A DNA stretch of 64,000 nucleotides, from assembly GCA_949592205.1 (NCBI GenBank), contig CATIUR010000003.1:86218501-86282500 (forward strand). Direction: 5' to 3'. The position numbers and the translations under genes were made by a program. The notes under the pieces were generated by a model. The model was not told the origin of the DNA. It saw only the letters and a list, made by a program, of their open reading frames with translations, and searched no databases. Positions 32,853 through 45,056 of this stretch are shown here, piece by piece; position 1 is the stretch's first letter; every line of letters starts with the position of its first letter. The stretch is from Helichrysum umbraculigerum. Its lineage: Eukaryota; Streptophyta; Magnoliopsida; Asterales; Asteraceae.

Positions 32853-35800
32853 GAGGCTTAAGTTTAGGTTTTTCATATACGATTCAAGAATACCAAAACC
32901 GATTATTAGGGTTTAAGGTCGACTTAAGGTGCGATTTTGGAGGTTAAGGAGCTAGGGTTTGAAGGTTTTTAACCCTAGGAGAAGCTGTTTCGACAATTGG
33001 TTCGGTTTCTTTATCCTTGTAACTTTAATAACCTTATTGAGTTAATTTATGGATATTGTTTATTTGAATTACTTGTTAATTAGGTTTTCGTTATAGTTAT
33101 TTGAATGAATGTTTATTGAGTTTATTATATGAATTATATGTTTATGTTGGAACTATATTATTGAATGTTTATTATACAATAATTGTCTTTATTATGATGT
33201 ATTGATGATTGTTCTTGACATAGTTAGGCTGATTCATATTAAACGAGGATGACCATATTAAGTTTATATAAATTAAGTGATTGTGTTTATGTCTTGATCT
33301 TAACCTTATGCGATAGACGAAGAATGATTCATTAATATAAAGTAATACTGTGATTCAAGCCTAACCTTAGAAAGTGTATTAATAAACTGATGATATATCT
33401 TATTAATTAGTGATACTTTGCGGGTGAAAGCAAATGAAATGCACATTTTATGTGCGCATGTGGAATGAATTGAAAATACGTGTTTAGGTTTATAAGTTGT
33501 TCAAGTTATGTAACGAATGTTATGTGTGTCAGTTGTTACATGGAAAGATGATGCAGTATAAAGAAACAGTTGTTGATGTTGCACTTTGTGCTCGATGTGC
33601 ACTCTCTGCTAGTAAGCAGTGAGAAGTGAAAAGTTAAACGAACATGTTACGTGTTTATGTGATAAAGATAAATGCGCACTGCACGTGTGCAAGTTGATAA
33701 AAAGGTATGTACAGTTTATGTGTTTATGTTGATAGCGTTATTGTAACACCCCAATTTTCGTAAGTGTAAGTTTAAATAATATGTAGATTTTATGTAGTGA
33801 AAGTTAACTTGTGAAAGAACAGTTAGTGAGTTATTTAAGTTATAGTTAAGTTTTGAGGGGTTCTTTATGTCAAATCAGGAAAGTATAAGGGGGTAAAATG
33901 AAAATATGCTATTTAAATCAATCTTTCATGAGAATTCTGGAATTAAAAACACAGTATGTATTTATAGTACACGTGTGAGAGAGAGAGAGAGAGCAAGAAG
34001 TAAGAACAAGCAAGAAATCATTAAATTGAGCTAGGGTTTGGATGAATTGAAGTTTCTAATCATCTAATCTTTTATTATTAAGGTAAGTATCATCTTCTAA
34101 CTCTCTCAAATTGTAGTTTTGATTGGTTATCGATAAACCTTATAAATGGGTTTTGTGAATTAGTCAAGTAATTGGAAGTATGTATGTTAATTTATGATAG
34201 TAGTATGTAATAGAGTATGTATAAATGTTAATTGATGAGTTTTAGTAAAAATCCTGAATATTGATGATTTAGCTAAATTGAGTAATTGTAGGATAATGAT
34301 GTAGTGTTATGAAATTGTTGTAGAGAAGCTTGATAATGATTATTGTATTTGAAAGAAGCTTGTGTATGTATAAATTAGTAAGTTTTGTTATAAAGTTTGA
34401 GTTTTCATGATTTTAATCAAGTTAGCTAAATTGAAGAAATTGTATAATATGATGGTGTAGAAGATGATGTATAGTAGATATTTACTAGTTATGATCATGT
34501 AGTAACAATTCATGGTAATTGTGTAGTTTTGAATGAGTTTGAGTTAAAGTTGAGATTATGTTCTTGAAAGGACATAAGTGTAGTAGTTGTATGAGTTAAA
34601 GAAATAGTTTGATTAGTTAATTGCAAGTGAGTAATTGTATGTAGAGAATTTTCACATGAGTAGTGATTAACTTTGTATGTATGTTTTTGTGAGTAGATGA
34701 CAAGAAGAGGTGTTGAGCTAATCATGGAGCTTGAATATTCACACATGTGGCAAAGGTAAGTAGTATGAATTGTAGTTCATTGATTAAGCTTGTTTGTGAA
34801 TCATTCATGATGATCAAATAAATGTTAGTTGGTGGTATAGTAGCTTGTTGTAGACATGACATACGACTATTGACGGCGGCCGAACGGTCGGTTTTAGGAA
34901 TCGCGTCCTGTCGTTGCGAACCTTCCGCTTGGCTGCGATCAGTGGGAAATTTATGTTTGCGGGGCCTAAGTATACTAAAGCTATGGGTGAGTACAGCGAT
35001 AGGTATGACCTAGGGTCGTTCTTCAAACTACAACGGGCATGAGATCTAGGCTTTGTGATTATCTTTTATAATTTAGCTGGTTTATCAAGAGTTGTTAGGG
35101 GTTTTTGTTTTGTTTTCTAATTAATTAATTAAAACTAAGGTAAAGTAAAAGAGGTGAGGTGGCTACGAGAACTACAGATTAAACGCGTGTGTTTACTATG
35201 ATAATCGTATATGCTATTTAGGGGTAGTTATTTTAGTTAAGGTATTATTTATGATGACGGGTGCACGATTTAATAGACGAACTTGGAATCTTCACTGTAA
35301 CAAAGTTATCGCACCTACAACCTTTCCATGGCTTCAACGTGTTTGTACTACACCAAAGGTGTTTCCAACGTTATACCAGGTACTGGGCTGATTTACGGTG
35401 TTTCCGTTGCTACATTAAAGATTCCTTGGTGTCTATCCTAGACTATATATTTTCTAATGAGCCACAGCTCCTAGCCTATTATCTATCTAACGTAGAGTTG
35501 TCCGCAATCAGATAAATAACATGTCACGAGGATAATAGCTATGGAATGTAAACTACACTGGAAGTTCTCCCAAATGCAGCAACCAATTTAACCAACAATC
35601 ATCCTCGAATCCTGTTCCCCAATCTTGGACATCTGAGATATCCGAATCATAGCATGAATTGTTGAATAAACAAAAACATGAATAGGGGTTTCCCACCGGA
35701 ACAAGTTCGGATGGTCTGGTCTAATGGCTGATATTATTTCATATAAACCATCATAACTATTCTACGCATGTTAAACTGGTGTATGCAGTCAATTCATATT

Positions 35801-36069
35801 CGAAAACCTAATCATGTATCCAACAGCACAATTGATACTAGCATGCAACCCTAAAGCAACAATCAAACAAGAACATGCAGCAGAGCAGCATACAGGGATC
35901 AGTTTATTCGTGCAGAGTAACTGGATAAATGGTTAAGTCCCAAATATTCCGAAAGTTCTCTCTAAAACATTTGTTATATGAAGTGAATCTAATATATCTC
36001 TAGTCCTACACTCCGTGTCTCCCTCCGGTGTATTTCAACCAGGAGAACACCGGCCATGTCGAGTTCAAC

Positions 36070-38608
36070 TGTAACACCCGGTAATTTAGGACTATGTATT
36101 AGTACCTAACTGCTTGTAAATACGTGTATTTAGTATTAATAAATCTAAATATATGTGACTTTTGTACACACTGTTACGATCGGTTTAGATCGTGGGAATT
36201 TCGGACCGGACATGGTCCAAACATAACAACAATGGACGTTGGTGATCAATTTTATTAAAACGATATTACATCCGAAATATTATTTTTATAATACGTCAAC
36301 TTAAATTCGTATCGTATAAATAACGCATACATGATTAAGTGTTAAACGCGCTAACAAAACAAACAAGTTAAAACTACATTTATAACGCAATTAATTAGTA
36401 ATTGGTAGAATACTTCAATAAAATATGGGGAGAGTAATTGTATTTTAAAACATATAATTAAAATGTTCAAAACAATTATTTAACATTTAAACGATCGGGG
36501 AAACGAAAACCGCACGGAACGCAATTGCAGAAAATGAAAACTGGTGAAGCCCACGCACGGTGGACCCCACCAGCCGGCCCAAGGTGAGGGTCATCACCCC
36601 CTCACCTCCTTCCTCTTTTTCCTCACTTTCCCACTCTCACTCTCTCTCTCACTCTCTCTTTCTCTCTTTCTTCTTTCAAAATACCATCACCACCACCACT
36701 CACTAACTCACAAAAACGCACCATAAAACGAACTCGAATCACCTTGGTCCTTTGGAAGAAAAGCATCACCGCTTCACGATCTACCTTTCTACCTTTTCGG
36801 AATTTCCATCCGACATTTTGTAAGTTTCCGACAAATCCCGCAACTCTTCGATTTTAAGTGTTTTAGACTTGTGGTTGTTTATAATAACTTAAAATGTCCA
36901 AATATGGGTTGGGAAAAAGTTTCGGACCAAAATAAAGTCGTTCGGCCGAATTTCCGGCCACCGGAGTCAGACCAGACGCTGACGTCGCTTTTGGCTTGGG
37001 CCAATTGCGACATCAGCCTTAACGTCGCTAAAACCTCACAACGTCGCATATAGCGACATTGACCTCAAAGTCGCACTAATTTCCGAATGTCGCACATAGC
37101 GACATAGAGCCTTACGTCGCAAGAACCAACAACGTCGCATATAGCGACATAGCACATAATGTCGCATTGAATTGCGAACGTCGCACTTAGCGACGCCATA
37201 CTCAATGTCGCAGTCTTGACCTGCGACATAACAGCCTACGTCGCACCTAATGTCGCATGAACCAGAACCTAGAAAACTCAAATTTTACTAAGTGTCGAGA
37301 CCAGAAATTTATCACTTGATTTTACCCAAACTCAAATCCCAGATGCATTTTTCACCAAAGCAATTTAGTAGACCCCAACCAGGGGCCAGCCCCTTGGACC
37401 CCGCCAGGGGTTGCCACCCCTGGAACCCCGCTTACGAGGGGCGCTGCCCCCGGACCCCCGTCATTAAAAGTTGTAATCATTTTTCCGTCTAAGCGTCGAA
37501 CACTTACAGAGACTTATACAATACAAAGAAACATGAAATAATACTTTGAGACTACTATTCCAAACCGTCACAAACGGGCCGTACACGTTTTCAAAACTCG
37601 AATCAAACAACCAAATCGTAGTAATTTGGACATTCTAGTTGAACGAACAACTACAAGGGTGATCTTTTGAGATACCCAATCATGTTTATAACCATCGCGT
37701 GTCGTGGACTCCCTCAGGTTACAAGTCTTCGGACAATCATTAATCGGCTAATCAACACACGCTTATTGATTTAATGCTTCAAGACTCAGGTGAGTCTTAC
37801 AGCCCCACTTTTACTGTTTTACATACGGGGTGAGATACATTGCTTACTTTTCTTGAACACAAGTACGAACTATTCATTTTACTATACGGGATTGCATGAG
37901 TTACTTACTTCCTACTGAAGTCTCTCCATCATATATCGTTAGTTATGGACTTAAGCGCGAACACTAGTTAATGGATCCATTGGGGAAATGACCCTCTCCG
38001 CCCGGGGTAGTAGCGCTACCACGAACCGTACTGTATAAACGGGCGACTATTATTCGTTACTTATGCTTGCTCAGTTACGAGCATGTCACGGGAGCAACTT
38101 ATCACTTACGGGTTAAGCTTCGATTATGAGCCTCATGGCAACGGTATAACTTACATATTTTACATTTGCAGGATTGCAAATACTTGATTTACGCCTGCGG
38201 GCACAACTGATGAAATCTTGTGTTCAAAAACTGATATTACTTACAAACCTGTGAGATTTCCCAACATTCGTGTTGACCTTTTAGCATGTATTCTCAGGTA
38301 CCCAGACGGAGTAGGATTACTCCAGGACATAGCTAGAGTCGCATGATTTCAACTAAATTGCATTAACGGAGATTCTCAGCATTATCTTTTGTACATTTTG
38401 ATTATGTAATAGAATCTCCCGCTACACGCGTGGACTCTAGGGAACTACATTTTGTATACGAAAACATTGAGTTTTCAAACATTTATTTCATATGAAATCG
38501 TTTTACAACGTCTCATTTAGAGGTCGTTTGCTGTATATCTTGTGCTTTGTATATTGATTAGTAACACCCAAGTATGCTTCCGCAAATCATTAATTTGGGG
38601 GTGTTACA
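36070..38608 (+). mobile_element. Solo Tekay-type LTR, 2539 bp
   Basis: Ends TGTAACACCC...GGTGTTACA, with TCAAC at 36065-36069 and 38609-38613. It is related to, but diverged from, the LTRs of 16310-26944, with the same hairpin array (36978-37262), GC-rich block (37371-37460), GTGAGT donor-like site (~37790) and terminal hairpin. Confidence 0.95.
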
Positions 38609-39118
38609 TCAACAATCATCAAACACAGAATAATAAGCGGCGTACCACTAGTTAAGTTCTAGCAGTAAGTTACAAACCACAGCATAAGTTGGATAGATAA
38701 ACAATGGAGATTCATTTCATAAATTCAAACATAGATTAACAGCATACAGACAGAGTAACGGCATGATTAAAGCATAACTACCCTAGCATAACGACTATCA
38801 TAGAAAACACAGATTTGTTTAGCTAAGCATGACAATAATTCTAGCAAGCATTTCTAAATAATCATGGCAGCAGCACAACATATTTAAAATAACAAGATAG
38901 AGATTATAATAGAACATGATAAAGCGTTATTACAAATCTTGCGCAATCGCAGTCTCGGAGCACCTCTGTTATAACTAAGCTCGAAGCTAATCTACTAGCT
39001 TAATTATACTAAACTAATCTAAATATTTCTAGAGAGAGAGTAGAGAGAGAAACTAAAGAAAGTAAAAAAAACATGATGATGAAAATGAGGAGGTGGTGGT
39101 GAGTATTTATAGATTTGG

Positions 39119-39386
39119 CTCAACCGTATTCCCACCTCCAAAATTTTAACCGTATTCCTCAACCGTATAAAAATCCTCCTTTATACGGGCAAGCCATCAA
39201 ATACGGGACGTCCAGCCATATTTCGGGTGAGAATTGCACGATACGGGAGAGACCCGGTCGTATACGGGGAAGACAGGCAGTATACGGCTGAGACTTGGCC
39301 GTATACGGTCATCCCAGGCCGAATACGCCCTTGTATTGGCCGTATACGGCTGAGCTTGGCCGTATACGGCTTGGCTCTCCCGTATT
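39119..39386. repeat. CCGTATACGG array in solo Athila-like LTR
   Basis: A diverged version of 766-1075 with the palindromes retained and the spacers altered. Again directly upstream of TATAAATA on the minus strand. Confidence 0.8.
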
Positions 39387-40055
39387 GTTGGTCTTCGGTT
39401 GCTTTGATTCTTCGTTTGGGCATAACTTCTTCGTCGTTTATCCGTTTTAAGCTTTCTTTATATCCACGCGTTCGTAATTTCCTAACGAATAAAATGACAT
39501 AAATTAGAGGTCATAATTCTAAGTATAACTCAAAAAGTGCTAAAAAGCATGAACAAGAATGCTTATGATCGTATTCGTTAGATTTATTGTGTTTTTCGAC
39601 CATTTAAGTTGATTTTTGAAACATTGTCTATGTTTTAGCCCAAGTGATGAGTTTTAGTAATAAATCGTTCATTTCGGATATATTCATCATGATTTGGGCT
39701 AAAAATGTGAGAATAATGCACGTAAAAACTTGACTTTTTACGTGTCATCAACTATGTCATGCGTGTAGTTGATGCAACTGTAGTATTTTGTATGTTAAAT
39801 GAGTAGTTGTTGTATGTGTAGTATATTACATATTAATTGTGTAGTTTATAGTAGAAGTAGTAAATTGTGCACTAATTTTGTGGTTTGTTGTTTATGTAGT
39901 AAACCGTATGCTAATTGTGTAGTTTATTGTAAACGTAGCAACTTGAATGCCAAATGTGTAACTTGTTTAGATATGGCACATTGTACGTTGTTCTGTGCAG
40001 ATATGAAATGGAGGGTTCAAATATGGCGTTGCCTATGACTTGGTTCCCTTGTAGT

Positions 40056-40268
40056 GTTCCTTGCAAAGGAACAAAGTAGTAGTAAAGATTGTTTCTATGA
40101 ATAGAAACAATGTAGCCAAGGATCCTTGTGTACACGTAGATAGATCGTCTGAGGATGATCTATGTAGTAGATGATTCATGTGAATATAATCACCTAGCAG
40201 TATGGTAGCTAGAACATCCAAGCATGTTCTATGATTCATAGTAAATGGTTCATATGAGTATGACCATT
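40056..40268. repeat. Train of consecutive unrelated hairpins
   Basis: Perfect or near-perfect inverted repeats follow one another: 40056-40072, 40088-40111 (11-bp stem, 2-base loop), 40117-40128, 40127-40134, 40141-40162, 40171-40192, 40211-40230 and 40244-40268. The arms are unrelated in sequence, with short spacers resembling TATGTAGTAG between several. Confidence 0.75.
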
Positions 40269-41030
40269 TTGTAGTAGTTTACAATTGTAGTTTTATTTCC
40301 TCTACTTACTAAGCATGTTTTGCTTATCGTTGTTGTTATATGATTTTGTAGGTAAAAACAGATTATGTGCTTATTTGGCAAGGAACGAGAATGGACTAGT
40401 ATTGAGACTTGCTACTAATAGTAAGTCAAAATCCCGAGAAATCATGCTCTTGGTATAGTAATGAAAGCCCCGTGAGTCGAAAGAAATTGGTTTGGGTATA
40501 AGATTGTAGTTTGTATATGTTGACCCGTTTGTAAAATGTTTATGTAAAACGATATGTTTATAAGTTGGGTCAAATATAAATGGTAGTCACTTATGAAGTA
40601 TGTCAACTTTTGTAATGAGTTGTAGTCTAAAAGTGGTTAAAAACCCAAATGGGTCATGTGGTGTCCAAATGGGTCACCAAAGAGTTTCAATGCAAAAATG
40701 GATTAAGGCATTAGTATGTTGATTGTCGTGGTCCATTCAAAGTCAAAGTATACTTAGTGTGTTGGCAAAAAGTAGAAATCATAAATTGGTTAGTTGCAAC
40801 TTGACTTGTAGCTGAAACGGTCCAAAATGGTTATATTTTGGTCAGACGTCCAAAATCGTCATTTTTGAGAAGATAGAAAAAGTGTAAATTGAGAAGTTTT
40901 TATAATCATGTATGAAAAGTGCACGCAAATTTTCGGGGTCAAATGTATCCCGAGTAAAGAGTTATGTAGCTTGGAAGTTGGTAATTTGGTATAAAAATTT
41001 GAGCCTGCAGCAGCTAGGCTGTGTAAACCA

Positions 41031-41240
41031 CAATACGCGATCGCGTATAAGGATGCAGGATCGCGTATTGTCTCCCAACCATGAATACGCGATCCGGTAA
41101 AAATTGGGGATCGCGTATTATAGTGGTTTTCAGTTACAGTAGCTATTCACGAGTTAATACGCGATCTAAGGAATTTTGTGGGATCGCTTAAGACCCAAAA
41201 ACACGCGATCGCTTGATGTCATTCGGGATCGCGTATTGTA
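41031..41240. repeat. ATACGCGATCGCGTAT array in D-family solo LTR
   Basis: A perfect 16-bp palindrome at 41033-41048, then paired half sites AATACGCGATC...GATCGCGTATT separated by ~13-18 variable bases. The array ends about 80 bases before the LTR end. Confidence 0.85.
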
Positions 41241-41326
41241 TAATTTTTAACGGAATTGTTTGTAAGACTATGTCGTATATAATAATAATAAAAAAAATGT
41301 TCAAATTTTTGGGGTGTTTCAGTTAT

Positions 41327-41888
41327 ATGTATAAGTTGTTTAACTCGTATGCTAAAAGCTATGTGAACTAGCTGGTCAAATTGTTATGTGGTATGAGTTA
41401 ATGAAAGGTGAGTGCATTACCTTAAATACATAAAGTTGACAAGATTGATTAGTTGTTCATGTTGTTAAAGTTATGTGAAATGTGTATAGCTGAAAAGCTA
41501 TTAAAACTAATATGGTATGTTAATTGACAACAATATATGTGTTGTCTTACAGAAGTTGAGTTAAGAATTTACTACTAGTAGAAGTGTATATAAAGTTTAC
41601 CAATATGAATAGATGAAATGTACCTATTTTAATCTTGGTAAGTTAACTTGTTAAGGCGAGAAGCTAAGTTGTTAATGGGATTAGCATTATGGAAAAAGAG
41701 ATATGTATGTAGTCGAGATGAATATGAAAAGTTTAAAACATAAATGGTATACGTTTATGTCTGGAACTACTAAATAAAGAAGTATGTTATTACAAGTAAA
41801 ATCTTCCACACAAGTAGAGAAACATGTTAAAGTTGAGTAGGTACGAGTGACATTCGTGAGGACACGAATGAGATAAGTGGGGGAGAGT
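41327..41888 (+). other. Non-coding remnant ending in a polypurine tract
   Basis: This is continuous with sequence left of 33737 once the solo LTR is removed. It ends with GATAAGTGGGGGAGAG directly before TGTAACACCCC, like the 3' end of a gypsy element. Whether 32.9-33.7 kb belongs to this element or to the preceding Athila-like LTR is unresolved. Confidence 0.5.
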
Positions 41889-43029
41889 TGTAACACCCCA
41901 AAATTTTAAACTGTTGTAAGAATTATTATTTTAGGTGGAATAAAATAATAATAATTGTAGTATTTTTAAAGTTCTAGACAATGATAATTACGGGGTGTAA
42001 AATAAAACACATACATGTCTATTTGCTACATGTACGTACGTATTATTACATCTCAAAAGTTCCAGAAAGTAAGAAAGAAATGGAGAACGATTACAGAAAC
42101 AAAAATTCATTACCAAATCATTTCCAAAACAAGAAATTGAAGCTAGAATCATTCAATTAATCACCCTTTGATTCTATTTAGCAAAGGTATATAATTGTTC
42201 TTGCTTTATTTAACCTAGAAAATGAGTTTTTGATGAGTTTTTAGTAGCTAGTGATTATAATCAGAATTAGGGTTTATATATGATTGAATTGTTGTTAGTT
42301 AACCCACTAGTGATGATTATTAACTCGATTTCAAGTTAGAAGTGAAGAATAATTGGTAGAGTTAATGATGAATTTGATGAGTTATGTTGAGATTTTGTAA
42401 AATAGTGATAACACACTTTAATTTGAGCTAAATAAGTTGTTATGATGCTTCTTGTGATGTTTAGAATGATATTACAAGTAATCAAAGTAGTAAGTTAATT
42501 ATGAGATGTGTGAGTTAAAGATTAGCTTATAATCATGAAAGATTAATTTGCTTAGTTTAGTTAAAAATGGTCATGGTTTCATGAGCTAGTGATAACTCAA
42601 GTAATTAGTAGTTGAAAGAGTTGTCATAGTATAATTATAATAATGAAATAGTGATTATTAGTTGATTAAAAGTTTAATTGGTTAACCCAAAGGGGTGATG
42701 GGTTAATGATTATGATTAGTTGATTTTGATGATTATTAGTTGCTAAATGTGTTGTTACATTGATGTGTTACATGATAGGTGATCAAAGACATTGCTTTCA
42801 TGATCAAGTGTTAAATCGTGTATTTGATTAAAGCAAAGGTGTGTAATATGGAAGTTAATTAAGTAATGATTGTGTGATTCCGAATTGCTTCCGAACAAGA
42901 GGTTCACTCAATCAAGTGAAGTATTTATGATTTAGCTTATATGATATTGTTTGTTAATCATGGTTGTTAGTTGTGATAATAGTGATTAGTAGTGAAAGAT
43001 ATGAAAGGAACATGGAAGAGATTCAATTG

Positions 43030-43171
43030 ATTAGTTAGCTAACCTATGTTAGCTATATTGTGATTGGAATGGCTAATCAAGGTTAGCTATGCTCATGATT
43101 AGTTAGCTAACCTATGTTAGCTATATTGTGATTACAATGGCTAACCAAGGTTAGCTATGTTCATGATTAGC
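43030..43171. repeat. Tandem repeat with TAGCTAAC hairpins, 68-bp unit, two copies
   Basis: Two copies at a 68-bp spacing, each with TAGCTAAC-CTAT-GTTAGCTA (8-bp stem, 4-base loop). Confidence 0.8.
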
Positions 43172-44182
43172 TAGATTGATGATTAGATGTGTACACATGT
43201 GATTAGTGAAAGTGAAAGTGGATGTACTTAATGAAAGTAATCTCTATCCCTTGTTCATTGCTTAATTGTTTATGTAGTAGTACAGTGTTGAAGTGTTGAT
43301 TTGATTAGTGAATTATTTAGTTAATTGTTCGTATGCTCACTAAGCTTAAAGCTTACCCCTTTCAGTTGTTTATGTTGTAGGTGTTTGGTTCGGTTGAACC
43401 AAATGGTTATAAAGAGAAGAACATGGTTGCAAGAAGTTAGAGTGGAATGGGGCTTGCTTTTATGGTTAGATAAGCTCATTCTCTTTTAAATTATCGTTGT
43501 AAATGACCATTTGTGTAAATCGTCCAAAGACACGTTTTGATAATGTAAATGATTAAAGTATAAGGTTGTAAGTGATAAATGATGTACACCTTTGACTTAG
43601 TAAAGTCACGGTGGATGATGGAAGAAATGGTTAAAAGAATGATGGTATGTTAAGTTTTGGTAAAATGATGATATATGGTTAAATGTTAAAATAAAGTTTT
43701 GGTTGACTTTGGTGTTGACATATAGTCAACTACTTTGAAATGGTATATGTGAAAGATGTAAGTGAATGAGTCAAAGTGTGGTTATTATGGAAAATGTGTT
43801 AAAAGTGTTCAAATGGACCTTAATTGGGTCAAGGTATCAAAATGAGCCATGGCATAAGTATGTTGCTTGTTGCTATTGGTTAAGTGTCAAATGTAAGGTA
43901 GAATATGTTGGTAAAAGATGGAAGTCTGAATGTGAGTTGTTTGTGTTTTGACATGTTCTCAAAAAGTGTCCGAAATGACCATAAACTAGTCACACGTCTG
44001 AATTCTTCATTAACGCGGTCGAATTCTAAACGAGATCGAATTCTAAAAAGGGAAAGTTTTATTATGTTATAGTGGAGGTACATGCAAATTTTCAGGTCCT
44101 AATTTTAAACGAGTTAAAAGTTATGCGCATCCGAATTTCGTACTAAAATCTAACTTTGGTCAATTGCTGCAGTCAAGCATTC

Positions 44183-44361
44183 ATACGCGATCCCACCACA
44201 TGGCTAGGATCGCGTATCCTAGTGAAATTTGGTTACAGTCGAGTTTGTTCATGAGTACGCGATCCCACCCTCTTGCTAGGATCGCGTATCTCAGTGTTAA
44301 ATGTTCACAGTTCAGATTTCAGTATAAGTACGCGATCCCAGGACATTTCCAAGATCGCGTA
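44183..44361. repeat. Three ATACGCGATC...GATCGCGTAT stem-loops
   Basis: Three inverted-repeat units near 44183-44220, 44256-44291 and 44328-44361. The stems TACGCGATC/GATCGCGTA are kept, while the loops of about 15-18 bases differ. Confidence 0.85.
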
Positions 44362-44670
44362 TGTATGGAGAAAATTGTGCAGATTTCATAAATGCATAAG
44401 TGTTCCAAACACTTTTAGTGACTGTTTAATTCACAGTTTCTGGTTTCAATATTTAAGATATATGATATAGTTGGATGAGTATTTGTGTTAAAACAACTAT
44501 ACATAAAACAACAGAGGTCACTTGAAAATAGTAGGTAGAATTAAACAAGGTCCCTGCTAACCATACCAATTTCTTTAATTTTTTATTTTAAACATAATTA
44601 TTACTAGTATTTTTTCTGTACTTTTTTTTATCATTCTGTACTTACTTTTTCTGTACTTTTTGTAATTTTT

Positions 44671-44682
44671 TTTATAAATAAA
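44671..44682 (+). promoter_or_regulatory. Possible TATA box of FBL12-like copy 1
   Basis: TTTATAAATAAATAGAG about 380 bases before the start codon, followed by a GA-rich transcribed-looking stretch. A leader intron ending near 45009 (TGTGGATAG) is possible. Confidence 0.35.
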
Positions 44683-45056
44683 TAGAGATTTGAAAAGAAA
44701 AGACAGTCCTTTCAATTTAGGATGACACAGAAGAGAAGAAGCAATCCGGAGGATTTTCTTTCACGTCCTCTTCATTTTATTTAATGATAGAAATTGGGAA
44801 CAAAGCCTTAAACAAAGTTACAAGGGTTAAACTAGAAACTGTAATTAGATTCCTCACTAGATAAAGATCGAAACTTTACAATCGAGTACCAGTTCTCTCT
44901 CAAGAATAGATCCACAAGATAAGTGTAAAACAAAAACCTAAGATTAAAGGTATTGCTTTATTTATGTTTGTTTGATTTTTCTTTTACAATGGTTTGTGTT
45001 TGTGGATAGATAATTAAACCTAATTGGGCGTAGGTTTTAAACAAAATCGTATTACG

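Larger units (their letters stand above)
32352..33736 (+). repeat. 3' LTR of second Athila-like element (right end unresolved)
   Basis: Starts TGATAAGCATC after the PPT. It contains a palindrome array (32700-32826) and TATAAATA (32845-32852). A solo LTR is inserted at 33742. I could not place the CA end; it may lie before 33736 or beyond 41327. Confidence 0.7.
34871..39750 (-). mobile_element. Solo Athila-like LTR, interrupted, about 2.3 kb net
   Basis: Homologous to 7991-10469, with ends TGACGGCGGC...CGTGTCATCA, flanked by ACTAT at 34866-34870 and 39751-39755. It carries a diverged CCGTATACGG array (39119-39386) and TATAAATA (minus, 39104-39111). Interrupted by 36070-38608. Confidence 0.92.
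33742..41321 (+). mobile_element. Solo gypsy LTR (D family), interrupted, about 2.7 kb net
   Basis: Ends are TGTAACACCCC...GGGGTGTTTCA, flanked by GTTAT at 33737-33741 and 41322-41326. It is interrupted by the solo LTR 34871-39750. It holds a GA repeat near 33968-33994, a donor-like AAG/GTAAGT at ~34081, an acceptor-like TTTTGTAG at ~40351, a run of small hairpins (40056-40268) and an ATACGCGATCGCGTAT array (41031-41240). No coding sequence. Confidence 0.88.
41889..44400 (+). repeat. Second D-family LTR, 3' end not found
   Basis: Starts TGTAACACCCC after a polypurine tract and parallels 33742-41321 in layout: donor-like AAAG/GTATAT (~42186), acceptor-like TTATGTTGTAG (~43380), hairpins (43036-43055, 43104-43123, 43384-43403) and an ATACGCGATC array (44183-44361). 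The expected terminal GGGGTGTT is missing, so the end is truncated or diverged. Confidence 0.7.

Noticed and set aside
28385..33736. Search for reverse transcriptase or integrase in the second Athila-like element
   Set aside because: None found, but the 5' half lies outside the window, so absence of pol cannot be concluded.
41031..41240. CRISPR-like spacing of ATACGCGATC units
   Set aside because: Plant nuclear LTR context, variable and paired half sites, no cas genes; better seen as hairpin arrays.
44164..44470. Two overlapping 65-75-codon frames over the stem-loop array
   Set aside because: Repetition of RSH..ARIAY simply reflects the repeated stem-loops.
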